NCBI GenBank assembly: GCA_024231855.1
Contig: JAAEQD010000178.1
Span: 1-64,000, forward strand
DNA length: 64,000 nt
Origin: Candidatus Zixiibacteriota bacterium
GTDB taxonomy: Bacteria > Zixibacteria > MSB-5A5 > UBA10806 > 4484-95
Reading direction: 5' to 3'
Shown: positions 36,040 to 45,156 of the stretch, piece by piece
How positions within the stretch are numbered: position 1 is the stretch's first letter
Layout of the letters: each line of letters begins with the position of its first letter
Notes under the pieces: generated by a model
What the model was told of the DNA's origin: nothing
Databases searched by the model: none
The model's input: the letters and a program-made list of their open reading frames with translations, nothing else
Made by a program: the position numbers and the translations under genes

Positions 36040-36219
36040 AAGCATTCCCCTTTCTATTTATCGCCTATAACTATGGCAAAACATGTTCCAAAACACTTAT
36101 TAATTAGGGTATCATTATGTTAGATAACAAGTTACACCAATTTTTGCAGGTGGATATTTGGTTAAAGCAATTATAAATGTTGTCATAAATGTAAGTATTT
36201 ATCGGTATTGGCTATATAC

Positions 36220-36237
36220 TATGGGGAATTCCCCATA
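36220..36237. promoter_or_regulatory. perfect 18-bp palindrome, possible operator
   Basis: The sequence TATGGGGAATTCCCCATA is a perfect inverted repeat without loop. It lies in the otherwise empty, AT-rich 306-bp stretch 36040-36345 between the PilX-like gene and the SPOR protein gene. Its form suits a dimeric regulator upstream of the PilX-like gene. No regulator gene is adjacent. Confidence 0.4.
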
Positions 36238-36345
36238 CTCTGACTCTTCTTTTCAATACAGTAGCCTAAGTGACAGGTTTATTCGAACAGATTAGTAATG
36301 AGCAAATATTAAATCGTATAAGCGAAAATGGTTAGGTTTATCTCA

Positions 36346-37356
36346 TTAGCGTTCAATTAGCAAATACTTTTCACCGGCAGATTTTTCCAGGCGATTCTTT
36401 ATGAATTCGGCCTGCTGATTGGAGTTATACCCACCGACTAAAATACGGTAAAATTCTTTGCCACCCTCGATGAAAGTCTCCATATAAACATTGTAGCCGC
36501 TATTTTTATACAATGAGGATATCCTCAAAGCATTGTCCTTTTTCGAGAACGCCCCTACCTGGATATAAAACCTAGAATGTCTGGATTTGGTTGCTTTTCC
36601 GGGTGACTTATCCGCGTATATTCTCCGAGGTTTTCCTTTCACTTTTACATAAGTCAGGTTTGATTGATATCGGTCGTTATATAAATCGTAATACCGTGCT
36701 ACATCATCGGTATCGCCCTGGGCTTTGGCTATTTCAGCTAATCCTAAAAGCGCCAGAGCGAAGATATCGTTCTCGTATTCTGGTTTTAATAGTTCACGGT
36801 ACAAACGATGGGCTTCCAGATAATCTTTCATCTCCAGACGCGTATCTGCCAGCCCAAGCCGTATCCAGCCGGAATAATTGGGAATGTATTCCGACTTATG
36901 AATAAAATCCTCATCTTGAGATTGATTGATCAAGTATTCGAAACTACTGGCCGCTTTTTTATGCTCATCTGATAAAAGATAACATCTGGCAGCCAGGTAC
37001 CGCGCTTGCGGCGCGAAAGGTGAGCTTTCGGGGATGCTTTCGAGTTGCTTTCTGGCCGTAATAAACAGATGTTGAGCCAAATAATACTTGCCAAGTATAA
37101 GCCTGGCCCAATCGGTCAAATATGTGTCGGCGGACTTATTGATGAAATCCTTAAGATATGAGGCCGAGTTCTCTCCCGAGAGAGCGACTTTACCGTTTAA
37201 AAACAGATGTTCCGGTACGCCGGGATCAGCGCCATAAAGTTCTCTGAGCCGGTTATAGGCACGGTTGTATTGCCCATCTCGGAAATAATCATCTATCTCA
37301 TCGGCTTGGGAAATCCCAATAGTTAGCAGCAGAAAGAACGCAACAATTAATCTCAT
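36346..37356 (-). CDS. exported TPR protein with C-terminal SPOR domain
   Basis: 336 residues. A signal peptide (about 1-18) is followed by helical TPR-like repeats (about 25-230) and a SPOR domain in the last 75 residues (FYIQVGAFSKKDNA...YRILVGGYNSNQQAE). SPOR domains bind glycan strands lacking stem peptides, mainly at division septa, so a periplasmic role in cell-wall remodelling is likely. Its ATG overlaps the stop of lapB (37353-37356, ATGA), so the two are translationally coupled. Confidence 0.85.
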   Translation of the reverse strand: MRLIVAFFLLLTIGISQADEIDDYFRDGQYNRAYNRLRELYGADPGVPEHLFLNGKVALSGENSASYLKDFINKSADTYLTDWARLILGKYYLAQHLFITARKQLESIPESSPFAPQARYLAARCYLLSDEHKKAASSFEYLINQSQDEDFIHKSEYIPNYSGWIRLGLADTRLEMKDYLEAHRLYRELLKPEYENDIFALALLGLAEIAKAQGDTDDVARYYDLYNDRYQSNLTYVKVKGKPRRIYADKSPGKATKSRHSRFYIQVGAFSKKDNALRISSLYKNSGYNVYMETFIEGGKEFYRILVGGYNSNQQAEFIKNRLEKSAGEKYLLIER

Positions 37357-38504
37357 AATCTGTTATACGGGCCAACGCGCCTGCAGTTTGCGCAAATCAA
37401 CTCGGGCTTGGAAGAATTAGCGTTGCATCTGGGGCAAGCATATTGGTAATAACCATTATGAGGCATGGCCTTTATTGAACTCAGTATGTCAAGCGCTTTG
37501 TCTTGCTGGTTTTTATTGATATATAATTCGACAAGCTTTGCGGCTGTTGAGATATCCTCGGTGTTCTTATTGATTATCGAAGCCAATGTATCGATCGTCC
37601 CGTCCAGGTCGCCTTTCTTTTCGGCAATTCCGGCTAATGATTTCATCGCGTTAAAATCATCAGGTTTTTGCTCCAGGATTTTAGCGTATATCTTTTCCAC
37701 ATCAGAGAATTGGCCCAATTCGAACATCGTTTGCTCCATTTTATAAGCAACCTGATAAACTTCCGAGGGGGCTTTAACAGCCAGTTTTTTATAGAATTCC
37801 ACCGCATCCTGTTTTCTGTCCTCAGCCAGATAAGATTCGGCGATCATGATATATGATTGAGCGAACTTGTCATCATAATGAAGGGCGTCCTTATACACCA
37901 GCCTGGCCTTATGGAACTCACCGTCGTTATAATGTTTATCTCCGCCAAGATGCTTGTATATCGCCAATTTGTTATACTGATCTTTGGATTTGAGTAAGTT
38001 TTTGCAGGAAGAGAACGCCTTATCCCAATTTTCCGTTTTTTCATGAACTTCAAGTATTTTTTCCAGCGCCCAGTTTTTATAGTCGGAATCCTTGGCCAGC
38101 TTGGTGAGAACCTCCAATGCCAATTCATACTTATTGGCCTGAATATAGTCTTTGGCCAGGCTTTGCCAGACCAGTGATTTCATCTGAGGCTCGATTTTCT
38201 TACGAAGCGTAAGCTCATTGTGGACCCGAATCGCTTTCTCGATCTGGCCTCGAGCCCGGAAGAGATCGCCCAGCCTGAGATAAGCGTCGATATTATCGGT
38301 GTCATCGGCAACAGCCTGTTTCAGCTTGGCAAAAGCCGTGCTATCGTCACCGGCGATAAGCGCCCTTAGACCATCTATATAGCTTTCCGGGAACACCCTT
38401 CTCTCTTTCGATCCCCTTCTACCAAGCGAAAAAAGTAAAGCTAAAAGGACTAAAGTAACAGGTATTACGATCCACCAATATGAGGTTAATGATGTCTGCT
38501 CCAT
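37353..38504 (-). CDS. lapB: LapB (YciM)-like TPR protein with C-terminal metal site
   Basis: 383 residues. One N-terminal membrane helix (about 8-26), then some eight TPR repeats, then a rubredoxin-like four-cysteine site at Cys357, Cys360, Cys371 and Cys374. This order is diagnostic of LapB/YciM, which in E. coli controls lipopolysaccharide synthesis by acting with FtsH on LpxC. Its start overlaps the stop of the LapA-like gene, as in the classical lapA-lapB pair, which supports the assignment and a lipopolysaccharide-bearing outer membrane. Confidence 0.83.
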   Translation of the reverse strand: MEQTSLTSYWWIVIPVTLVLLALLFSLGRRGSKERRVFPESYIDGLRALIAGDDSTAFAKLKQAVADDTDNIDAYLRLGDLFRARGQIEKAIRVHNELTLRKKIEPQMKSLVWQSLAKDYIQANKYELALEVLTKLAKDSDYKNWALEKILEVHEKTENWDKAFSSCKNLLKSKDQYNKLAIYKHLGGDKHYNDGEFHKARLVYKDALHYDDKFAQSYIMIAESYLAEDRKQDAVEFYKKLAVKAPSEVYQVAYKMEQTMFELGQFSDVEKIYAKILEQKPDDFNAMKSLAGIAEKKGDLDGTIDTLASIINKNTEDISTAAKLVELYINKNQQDKALDILSSIKAMPHNGYYQYACPRCNANSSKPELICANCRRVGPYNRL

Positions 38505-38839
38505 TAGCTGCCTTCTTCCTGATCCTGGCCGCTCTCGGCTTTTTCATCAGGTTCTTCCAGGGGCAGGTTGCGCAAGGTCGTAATCTCCTGAGTCAGGATT
38601 CTATTTCTCTTTTTTTGTTCGGATAATTGACTAACCATCTTGAAATATTGAATTATAGAAATAGCAAACCAGAATAACAGACCTATACAGAAAGCTATAT
38701 ATATTACAAATATCAAAGGCACATCATAGAAATGCTTGGCGGCAATCGTAATTTGTACTTTCTGTGATGTATTCTGGATTGAGAAACCTAACAGGCCGAC
38801 AATTAAAACCGCGGCTACGGCATAACGAATTATCCACAT
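38504..38839 (-). CDS. lapA: LapA-like inner-membrane protein (DUF1049)
   Basis: 111 residues, two membrane helices (about 5-22 and 43-66) and a coiled-coil cytoplasmic tail. The N-x-x-Q-x-V-x-I region between the helices is typical of the LapA/YciS family. A GGAGGGA ribosome site precedes the ATG, and its TAA overlaps the lapB start (TAATG-type). It serves as the membrane partner of LapB in envelope homeostasis. Confidence 0.8.
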   Translation of the reverse strand: MWIIRYAVAAVLIVGLLGFSIQNTSQKVQITIAAKHFYDVPLIFVIYIAFCIGLLFWFAISIIQYFKMVSQLSEQKKRNRILTQEITTLRNLPLEEPDEKAESGQDQEEGS

Positions 38840-38947
38840 AATCCCTCCAAAATTTTGACAGAATCATAACACTTATTCATGCGTCAGTCAACACAAAATA
38901 ATGCCTGAAGCCGTTATTATAAAACAATTAATGTATTTATAGCAAAT

Positions 38948-39652
38948 TTATTCAATATTCGCCGATTCGCCGCTTTCCGGAAATTTTATCGTTTTGATAA
39001 TGAGGGCAAATTCATCTCTCACACTCTGGTAAAACTCATTTTCAGCCAGCGCGTTGATTACGTAGAGATAACCATCATGCACAACTGCGTAGACTTCATG
39101 AACATCGTGAATATCCTTGACTATGCGTCCTCCATAGGCGCGGTATCTTGGATCGTCCTGTTCGGCCTGCATATGGCGCTCCCAGGGTCTCTTAAAGAGC
39201 GCTAACATCCCCTTATTACCAGCCACTTCGAACTTTTGCTTACCAACGAATTCCCCAGCGAGGATAAGATTCATATTATTGATAATATCGTCTTTGGACG
39301 AATGAGATACTATATCGCTCTGAAGTTTATCCATGAACTCCTCGGCCGTTATAGTGGCTGGGATCGCGTAAATCTGGATTTCCGGAATCGTGAATTCTCC
39401 ATCCAGCTCTTTGGCATCATGATTAATACGGTAATTCTTCTGCATTAACAAAGCTCTCATGACAGCCGGTTTCTCAGGTTTTTCTTTAAAAGTCTTTGTT
39501 TTCCAATTTTTTGGGACATCAATCGTGAAATTGAGCTTCAGATCCGTTAAAACATTATCTTTGCATTCGGCAGTTTTTGTCTTTTTCGCTATAGCCGGTA
39601 TGATCATTAGAGCCACCAGCATAAATATAACTACCGCTTTAGCCTTGTACAT
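38948..39652 (-). CDS. secreted protein of unknown function, PsbP/DUF1795-like
   Basis: 234 residues with a signal peptide (about 1-22; AIA-K cleavage region). The mature part begins with a strand-rich block (L-N-F-T-I-D-V-P-K-N-W-K) and ends with a hydrophobic helix F-A-L-I-I-K-T-I-K-F-P. This plan resembles the PsbP/Mog1-fold proteins found as periplasmic proteins. GGAGG lies 4 bases before the ATG. It precedes the lapAB operon with a 108-bp gap. Substrate or partner not known. Confidence 0.6.
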   Translation of the reverse strand: MYKAKAVVIFMLVALMIIPAIAKKTKTAECKDNVLTDLKLNFTIDVPKNWKTKTFKEKPEKPAVMRALLMQKNYRINHDAKELDGEFTIPEIQIYAIPATITAEEFMDKLQSDIVSHSSKDDIINNMNLILAGEFVGKQKFEVAGNKGMLALFKRPWERHMQAEQDDPRYRAYGGRIVKDIHDVHEVYAVVHDGYLYVINALAENEFYQSVRDEFALIIKTIKFPESGESANIE

Positions 39653-39753
39653 TTTACCTCCTTGAAAGAAATCATTTTCTCTTGAAATGTATTAATCTCC
39701 ATTAAACTTACGCAAACAAGCTAATCAAGTTCCATTTTTATATACACTTATAT

Positions 39754-40344
39754 CTAAATATTATTCTCCTTTTTATAAGAAATAGCGCGAATTCCAATAA
39801 ATAAATAACTCACCGATGATGCAACTATGAAGAAAACGGAGGACCAAAACGCAAAAGCATATAATTGATGGGCTTTGAAAACATAAATAATCAAAGCTAA
39901 AGATAATACTGTAACAGTCAATTTACCGATAATATTAGAAACAGGGATTTCTTTCACTTTTTTAATAATCGCGAACCCAAATACGGCAATAGTTAGATCT
40001 CTGGCGATTATTATAATTACAAGCGATACCGGCATATCGCCATACAACGACACAGCAAATGCCGCCGAAGCTACACAAAGTTTATCCGCCAAAGGATCAA
40101 TAATTTTGCCGGCTTTGGTTATAGAATTAAGCCGCCTGGCCAGAAAACCATCCAGGAAATCGGAGATAAGAGCCCAAACAACTAAACACACTATCAGGGC
40201 AATGTTATCATCTTTAATCGCCCAGAAAATGATTGGCGAAATAACCACCCTTGATAGAGAAAGCAGATTTGGTATCCGCGATACGTCTGTTAGTCGCTCA
40301 CCTGGAGCCTGGCTAATTTCTTCGGTTTTTATAGACTTATTCAG
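39754..40344 (-). CDS. CDP-alcohol phosphatidyltransferase (PgsA-like), apparent CTG start
   Basis: 196 residues if translation starts at CTG 40344. The signature D-G-x2-A-R-x8-G-x3-D-x3-D is complete (SDFLDGFLARR ... KIIDPLAD) and about five membrane helices follow. It transfers a phosphatidyl group from CDP-diacylglycerol to an alcohol, most likely glycerol-3-phosphate, since gpsA and plsY lie in the same run. Start choice: the first GTG is at 40248, but the frame is open further up and encodes the family's usual opening (R-I-P-N-L-L-S-L-S-R). No ATG, GTG or TTG lies between the recN stop and that segment. AGGAGG sits 7-8 bases before CTG 40344, which overlaps the recN TGA as CTGA. Confidence 0.8.
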   Translation of the reverse strand: MNKSIKTEEISQAPGERLTDVSRIPNLLSLSRVVISPIIFWAIKDDNIALIVCLVVWALISDFLDGFLARRLNSITKAGKIIDPLADKLCVASAAFAVSLYGDMPVSLVIIIIARDLTIAVFGFAIIKKVKEIPVSNIIGKLTVTVLSLALIIYVFKAHQLYAFAFWSSVFFIVASSVSYLFIGIRAISYKKENNI

Positions 40345-42032
40345 GAGCGTCCCTCCTGTAATAATTGATTTGCCCCATCCAACGCGATCTCGCTGATTTT
40401 CTCTCCGGCTAACAGACGGGCGATTTCGGCAACCCGCTGGTCGCCTTCGAGCATTTTAATTTTGGTAACCGACCTACCTTTGCTTTTGCCTTTATAAACT
40501 TTGAAATGCGTCTCTCCCCGGCTGGCGATTTGTTGAAGGTGAGTTATACAGATCACCTGGCTGTTTTTCGCTAATTTTTGAAGTTTCTTGCCCACCTGCG
40601 AGGCAACTTCTCCTGATATGCCGGTATCAATCTCATCGAAAACCAGTGTTTCACGGGGGAGCGAATCAATCAAAGCCGAAATAATAGCCAGCATTAACCT
40701 GGACAATTCGCCGCCTGAAGCGGTAGATGCCAACGGTTTAAGCTTCTCACCGGGATTGGGACAGATTAGGAATTCTATAATATCGAAGCCGGTTTCATCA
40801 CCGGTAAAATTTTTCATCTCAACCAGGTAAGGTCCGCTATCGCTCTGATTAGTCATGAATTTGACTTTAAAATCAGCCCCCTTCATAGCCAAATCGGTCA
40901 GATGCTTGACAACCTGTTTCTCCAGTTTAGCGGCGGCTTTCCGCCTGGCAGCAGAGATAGCTTGCGCTTTCTCTGATAAAATGATTTGATGCGCCACAAT
41001 ATCTTTTGTCAATCTGGCCAAAGCTTCATTTATATCTTCATATTGTCCGACTTTAACTTTGGCGTTTTCGCAATACTGGGTAATTTCGTTAATATTTTGA
41101 CCGTATTTGCGTTTCAGCTTTTTAATGAGTACGAGTCGATCCTCGACTATTTCCAGACGGCCGGAATCATACTCAAAACTTTCGGCCATTTCCCGAATCG
41201 AAATGCCCGACTCATCAAGTATGATTGACAGTTCATTGAGTTTATTTTTCAGTGACTCCGCTTTATCGGAAAACAGTACTATTCTATCTAATTCCTTTAT
41301 AGATGATTTGATGCGTTCGGACGCCGAACCATCCTCAGTGAATAAGCTGTTTTCGCATATTCGGCAAACGGATTTAATCTTTTCGGCGTTAACAAGTTGA
41401 AGTTTCTCCTGCTCAAGCCGCTTATCCTCATCCTCTTCAAGCGAGGCCAGTTCAATTTCCTTAATCTGGAATTCTAAAAGCTCTTTTTCAGCGGCCCAAT
41501 CATCCTGTTTTTTCTGCAAAGTAGAAAGTTCGGATTTCAAGTTGTTGTTTTTTCTGAATAACCGGGACAACTCATCGTTTTCATTCTCCAAATGAGCATA
41601 TATGTCAATTATCTGAATATGACTGGTAGGATCGGTCAATCCTTTTTGTCGATGCTGACCGGTGATATCCGCCAGGTTGCCGCCTATTTCTTTAAGATTG
41701 GTCAGCGTAACTTGACGGTTATCGATAAACGCTCGACTTCGGCCATCTTTTTTTATTTCACGTCTTATTATATAACTATCAGGATTCACAAATTCAACAG
41801 CTGTAAAATCATTATTTGTGACGCAAGAAACTTCAGTTTCAATAATAGCGGCTTTGGCCCCGGTTCGAATTGCCTCCTCGGAAGCCCTTTCGCCGAACGC
41901 CAATCCTAAGGCACCTATAATTATTGTTTTGCCGGCTCCGGTGGAACCGGTAAATATGTTTAATCCCGGTTTGAATTCAATGGTTAAATCTTCGATTAAG
42001 GCATAATTGTTAATATGCAGTGTTTCAATCAT
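40341..42032 (-). CDS. recN: DNA repair protein RecN
   Basis: 563 residues. An SMC-like protein with Walker A GSTGAGKT (29-36), a long coiled-coil middle (about 150-380) and C-terminal Walker B (LVFDEIDTGISG, near 455) followed by the H-loop region (CITHLQQIA). It acts in the cytoplasm on double-strand break ends during recombinational repair. It overlaps nadK by 8 bp upstream, and its TGA overlaps the putative CTG start of the next gene. The nadK-recN neighbour pair is common in bacteria. Confidence 0.96.
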   Translation of the reverse strand: MIETLHINNYALIEDLTIEFKPGLNIFTGSTGAGKTIIIGALGLAFGERASEEAIRTGAKAAIIETEVSCVTNNDFTAVEFVNPDSYIIRREIKKDGRSRAFIDNRQVTLTNLKEIGGNLADITGQHRQKGLTDPTSHIQIIDIYAHLENENDELSRLFRKNNNLKSELSTLQKKQDDWAAEKELLEFQIKEIELASLEEDEDKRLEQEKLQLVNAEKIKSVCRICENSLFTEDGSASERIKSSIKELDRIVLFSDKAESLKNKLNELSIILDESGISIREMAESFEYDSGRLEIVEDRLVLIKKLKRKYGQNINEITQYCENAKVKVGQYEDINEALARLTKDIVAHQIILSEKAQAISAARRKAAAKLEKQVVKHLTDLAMKGADFKVKFMTNQSDSGPYLVEMKNFTGDETGFDIIEFLICPNPGEKLKPLASTASGGELSRLMLAIISALIDSLPRETLVFDEIDTGISGEVASQVGKKLQKLAKNSQVICITHLQQIASRGETHFKVYKGKSKGRSVTKIKMLEGDQRVAEIARLLAGEKISEIALDGANQLLQEGRS

Positions 42033-42912
42033 GGTTTGCCGTTAGGGGCCTGGCGCCCCAATGAAGTTTCGTTCGCAAGATTTCAAAAAATGAATAATCC
42101 TTTATTCTGATGAGCTTGATTGTACGCGGCGCCCGGCAAATACTAATTTTTGTCCCATATTCAAGCGTGTATCTAATTTGGCCATCAACCGTCATTCTCA
42201 CATCGATATTATCGGAAGCGACTTTAATCGTCAATTTGCTCCTGTCATTGAATACTATGGGTCGAAGAGTTAAAGAGTGCGGGCATATCGGGCTGGCGAT
42301 AATTGCTCCAAGATGAGGATGCATTACCGGCCCGCCGGCAGCCAAATTGTATGCGGTTGACCCGGTTGGGGTTGAAATAATAAGCCCATCGGCATTGTAT
42401 GGACATACAAAATGTTCATCCCGGCTTGAGCCTGCCTGATAAAGATCAAGCTTGATCAAGCGAGTGCTGTCGCCGTGATCCAAAACTATATCATTTAGCG
42501 CGTAGTAACGTTTATCACCCGTATCGCTAATTTCGGCCTCGAGAACCATTCGCTCTTCGATCGTGTAATCATCATCTTTTAATCTTTCCAGGGCAGATGG
42601 TATATCCTGGGGCATAATTTCGGTTAAAAAGCCCAAGCGACCGACGTTTATACCGAAAACCGGAATTCCGTGATGACCGACGTTTCTAACCGATGAAAGC
42701 ATCGTACCATCCCCGCCTAACGACAGGACGCAGTCGATATCTTCATGAAGTTCAGATATTGGTTTAATGAACCGGGTCTCGCCGATTATTTCAGCCAGTT
42801 CGTTGCAGACCCAATAAGTGAGTCCCTCGCCTTTGAGCCATTCAATAACGAGTTTGGCTGTTCTCTCGACATTTGGCCTGGTAGGATGAGCAATTATTCC
42901 GAATCTTTTCAA
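42025..42912 (-). CDS. nadK: NAD kinase
   Basis: 295 residues. Contains the family motifs GGDGT (66-70) and N-A-D-G-L-I-I-S-T-P-T-G-S-T-A-Y. It phosphorylates NAD to NADP in the cytoplasm using ATP or polyphosphate. It lies 2 bp after dxs and overlaps recN by 8 bp, inside the long housekeeping operon. Confidence 0.95.
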   Translation of the reverse strand: MKRFGIIAHPTRPNVERTAKLVIEWLKGEGLTYWVCNELAEIIGETRFIKPISELHEDIDCVLSLGGDGTMLSSVRNVGHHGIPVFGINVGRLGFLTEIMPQDIPSALERLKDDDYTIEERMVLEAEISDTGDKRYYALNDIVLDHGDSTRLIKLDLYQAGSSRDEHFVCPYNADGLIISTPTGSTAYNLAAGGPVMHPHLGAIIASPICPHSLTLRPIVFNDRSKLTIKVASDNIDVRMTVDGQIRYTLEYGTKISICRAPRTIKLIRIKDYSFFEILRTKLHWGARPLTANHD

Positions 42913-42914
42913 AG

Positions 42915-44813
42915 CTATTTGTATTCCCTTGAAGTATCTTTCTTCTCCTGGATAATATCCAATATCGATGAAGCGATTCCGTCGCTGGTGAGTCCGTATT
43001 GTTTCAGTAAACTGGAACGGCTTCCGTGCTCGATGAATTTATCGGGCAGACCCAGGTTATGCAAGATCATATCATTAAAGCCTTGATCGTTTATATAGCC
43101 CCCGATATATTGTCCGAATCCGCCGATCTTAGAGCCCTCTTCTATGGTGACAACCAAGCCAAATTTGAGGAGTATCTCTTTCATCATTGCCCTATCGATA
43201 GGCTTAAGGAACCGGCAGTTGATTACGGTGGCTTTGATACCGTCTTTATCGAGTAAATCGGCCGCCTGCCACGATGGATAAACCATCGAGCCGACCGCCA
43301 GAATTGCCAGATCGCCCCCATGGCGAAGAATTTCCCAGCTGCCATATTTTATTTTACCATAAGTGTTCTTGATATCGGTTTCCGGGACATCGGCGCGTGG
43401 ATATCGAATCGTGAACGGCCCATCTTGCCAATTCGATGCCAGGGCCATGAGGTTCTGCAGTTCGATACCATTTTTGGGAGCGGTTATAGTCATATCGGGT
43501 ATCTGCATCAGGTAGCTGATATCGAAACAACCATGATGAGTCGGACCATCTTCGCCGACTATACCGGCCCTGTCAATACAGAAAACCGCCGGCAGTTTTT
43601 GTAAAGCGACATCATGAACCAACTGATCGAAACCTCGCTGAAGAAACGTTGAATATACCGCGAAAAACGGTTTCCGACCGGCTGATGCCAAACCGGCGGC
43701 AAATGTCGAACCATGCTGCTCGGCGATCCCCACATCGAAAAAGCGTTCGGGAAATTTCCTGGAAAACTTCGCCAGCCCGGTGCCGGTAGTCATAGCGGCG
43801 GTTATGGCGCAGATTTTTTCATCATTGTCCGCTAACTGTATTAAAGTTTCGCCAAATACATTGGTGTATGGCAAAGATTTTTTCAAACTGCGCGATTCGC
43901 CGGTCTCTTTATCGAATGAACCTATGCCATGAAAGCTTGTCGGGTTCTCCTCGGCGAATTTATAGCCCTTGCCCTTCTTCGTGATAACATGTAAAAGTAG
44001 CGGACCGTTTAAATCTTTTAGCTGGCTCAACGTCTTTATCATCAGGCCGACATCATGACCGTCGATCGGGCCGAAATATCTGAATCCCAATTTCTCGAAA
44101 ATCTGGCCGGGAACCAGGAAGCTTTTAACTACATCCTGCATAGCCGTTACGCCGCGGCGGAGAACATCTTTTTTGGGAAGCCTTTCGGTCAGGTTCCAGA
44201 TATCGGCTTTGAGCTTATTGTAATTTTGATCGGCAATAATATCGGTGAGATATTTAGATAAAGCGCCGACATTCCTGGAGATCGACATCTCATTGTCGTT
44301 GAGGATAATCAGTAATTTCTTGCCCAGGCCGCCGGCTTGATTCAAGCCCTCATAAGATAAACCTCCAGTAAGCGAACCATCCCCGATAACAGCTATGACA
44401 TTATGATCTTCTCCGGCCAGATCGCGAGCGGCGGCGAAACCCAGAGCCGCCGAGATCGAGGTCGAGGCATGGCCGGCGACGAACGTATCATGAGGTGATT
44501 CCTCGGGTTTGGGAAATCCTGATAGACCGCCTTCGCGACGAATCGTGGCGAAATCATCTTTACGGCCGGTTATTATTTTGTGGGTGTAGCATTGATGGCC
44601 GACATCGTAAAGAATTTTATCGGTTCCCGATTCGAACACATAATGCAATGCCAGCGTTAATTCGACTATCCCCATATTGGAGGCCAGATGGCCGCCGTTT
44701 TTTGAGATGACATCGATAATTAATTCGCGAATCTCCCCGGCCAATTCGGGAAGCTGATCGATATTGAGATTTTTCAGGTCTAGATGAGAATTTATATTTT
44801 CCAGCAGGCTCAC
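42915..44813 (-). CDS. dxs: 1-deoxy-D-xylulose-5-phosphate synthase
   Basis: 632 residues, normal length. Thiamine diphosphate enzyme that joins pyruvate and glyceraldehyde-3-phosphate in the first step of the MEP isoprenoid pathway. Visible: D-V-G-H-Q-C-Y (His73), the ThDP-binding GDGSLTGG (144-151) and N172, the transketolase pyrimidine domain with G-I-A-E-Q-H, and the C-terminal domain. Its ATG overlaps the xseB stop by four bases (ATGA). The xseB-dxs neighbourhood is widespread. Confidence 0.96.
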   Translation of the reverse strand: MSLLENINSHLDLKNLNIDQLPELAGEIRELIIDVISKNGGHLASNMGIVELTLALHYVFESGTDKILYDVGHQCYTHKIITGRKDDFATIRREGGLSGFPKPEESPHDTFVAGHASTSISAALGFAAARDLAGEDHNVIAVIGDGSLTGGLSYEGLNQAGGLGKKLLIILNDNEMSISRNVGALSKYLTDIIADQNYNKLKADIWNLTERLPKKDVLRRGVTAMQDVVKSFLVPGQIFEKLGFRYFGPIDGHDVGLMIKTLSQLKDLNGPLLLHVITKKGKGYKFAEENPTSFHGIGSFDKETGESRSLKKSLPYTNVFGETLIQLADNDEKICAITAAMTTGTGLAKFSRKFPERFFDVGIAEQHGSTFAAGLASAGRKPFFAVYSTFLQRGFDQLVHDVALQKLPAVFCIDRAGIVGEDGPTHHGCFDISYLMQIPDMTITAPKNGIELQNLMALASNWQDGPFTIRYPRADVPETDIKNTYGKIKYGSWEILRHGGDLAILAVGSMVYPSWQAADLLDKDGIKATVINCRFLKPIDRAMMKEILLKFGLVVTIEEGSKIGGFGQYIGGYINDQGFNDMILHNLGLPDKFIEHGSRSSLLKQYGLTSDGIASSILDIIQEKKDTSREYK

Positions 44814-45043
44814 TCTTTTTCATCCTCCTCGAACAGATTGAGTTCGAATTCGCCATCTTCATTTTTAATCAATTGTTTGACTTTTGTTTCAGCCTCGGTT
44901 AATTTTTTGTGGCATTTTTTCGAAAGATCAACGCCTTCCTCGAATACCTTGATTGATTCATCCAGGCCCAATTTGCCTGATTCCAGGTCTTCGACTATCT
45001 GCTCGAGCCGTTCCATAGCTTTTTCAAAATCGAATTTGGCCAA
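44810..45043 (-). CDS. xseB: exodeoxyribonuclease VII small subunit
   Basis: 77 residues. The family pattern is clear: F-E-x-A-M-E-R-L-E-Q-I-V-x-x-L-E-S-G then L-x-L-D-E-S-I-K-x-F-E-E-G. It pairs with XseA to degrade single-stranded DNA. The start codon is TTG at 45041-45043 with GGAGA 8 bases upstream. xseA is not next to it and not in the window. It overlaps dxs by four bases. Confidence 0.92.
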   Translation of the reverse strand: MAKFDFEKAMERLEQIVEDLESGKLGLDESIKVFEEGVDLSKKCHKKLTEAETKVKQLIKNEDGEFELNLFEEDEKE

Positions 45044-45156
45044 TTTATTCTCTCTCCTTTTAGTCTATATATAATCTTAAAAATACAATATGCTTGTCTC
45101 AAAGCGGGTTGGCAAGAATTTTATTAATATTTGCCAATTGCAAAAAACTACACTTA

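Noticed and set aside
45090-45156. Inverted repeat TTGGCAA...TTGCCAA after gpsA as a terminator
   Set aside because: The stem is only seven pairs around a long AT-rich loop and no T run follows, and the genes on either side read in the same direction.
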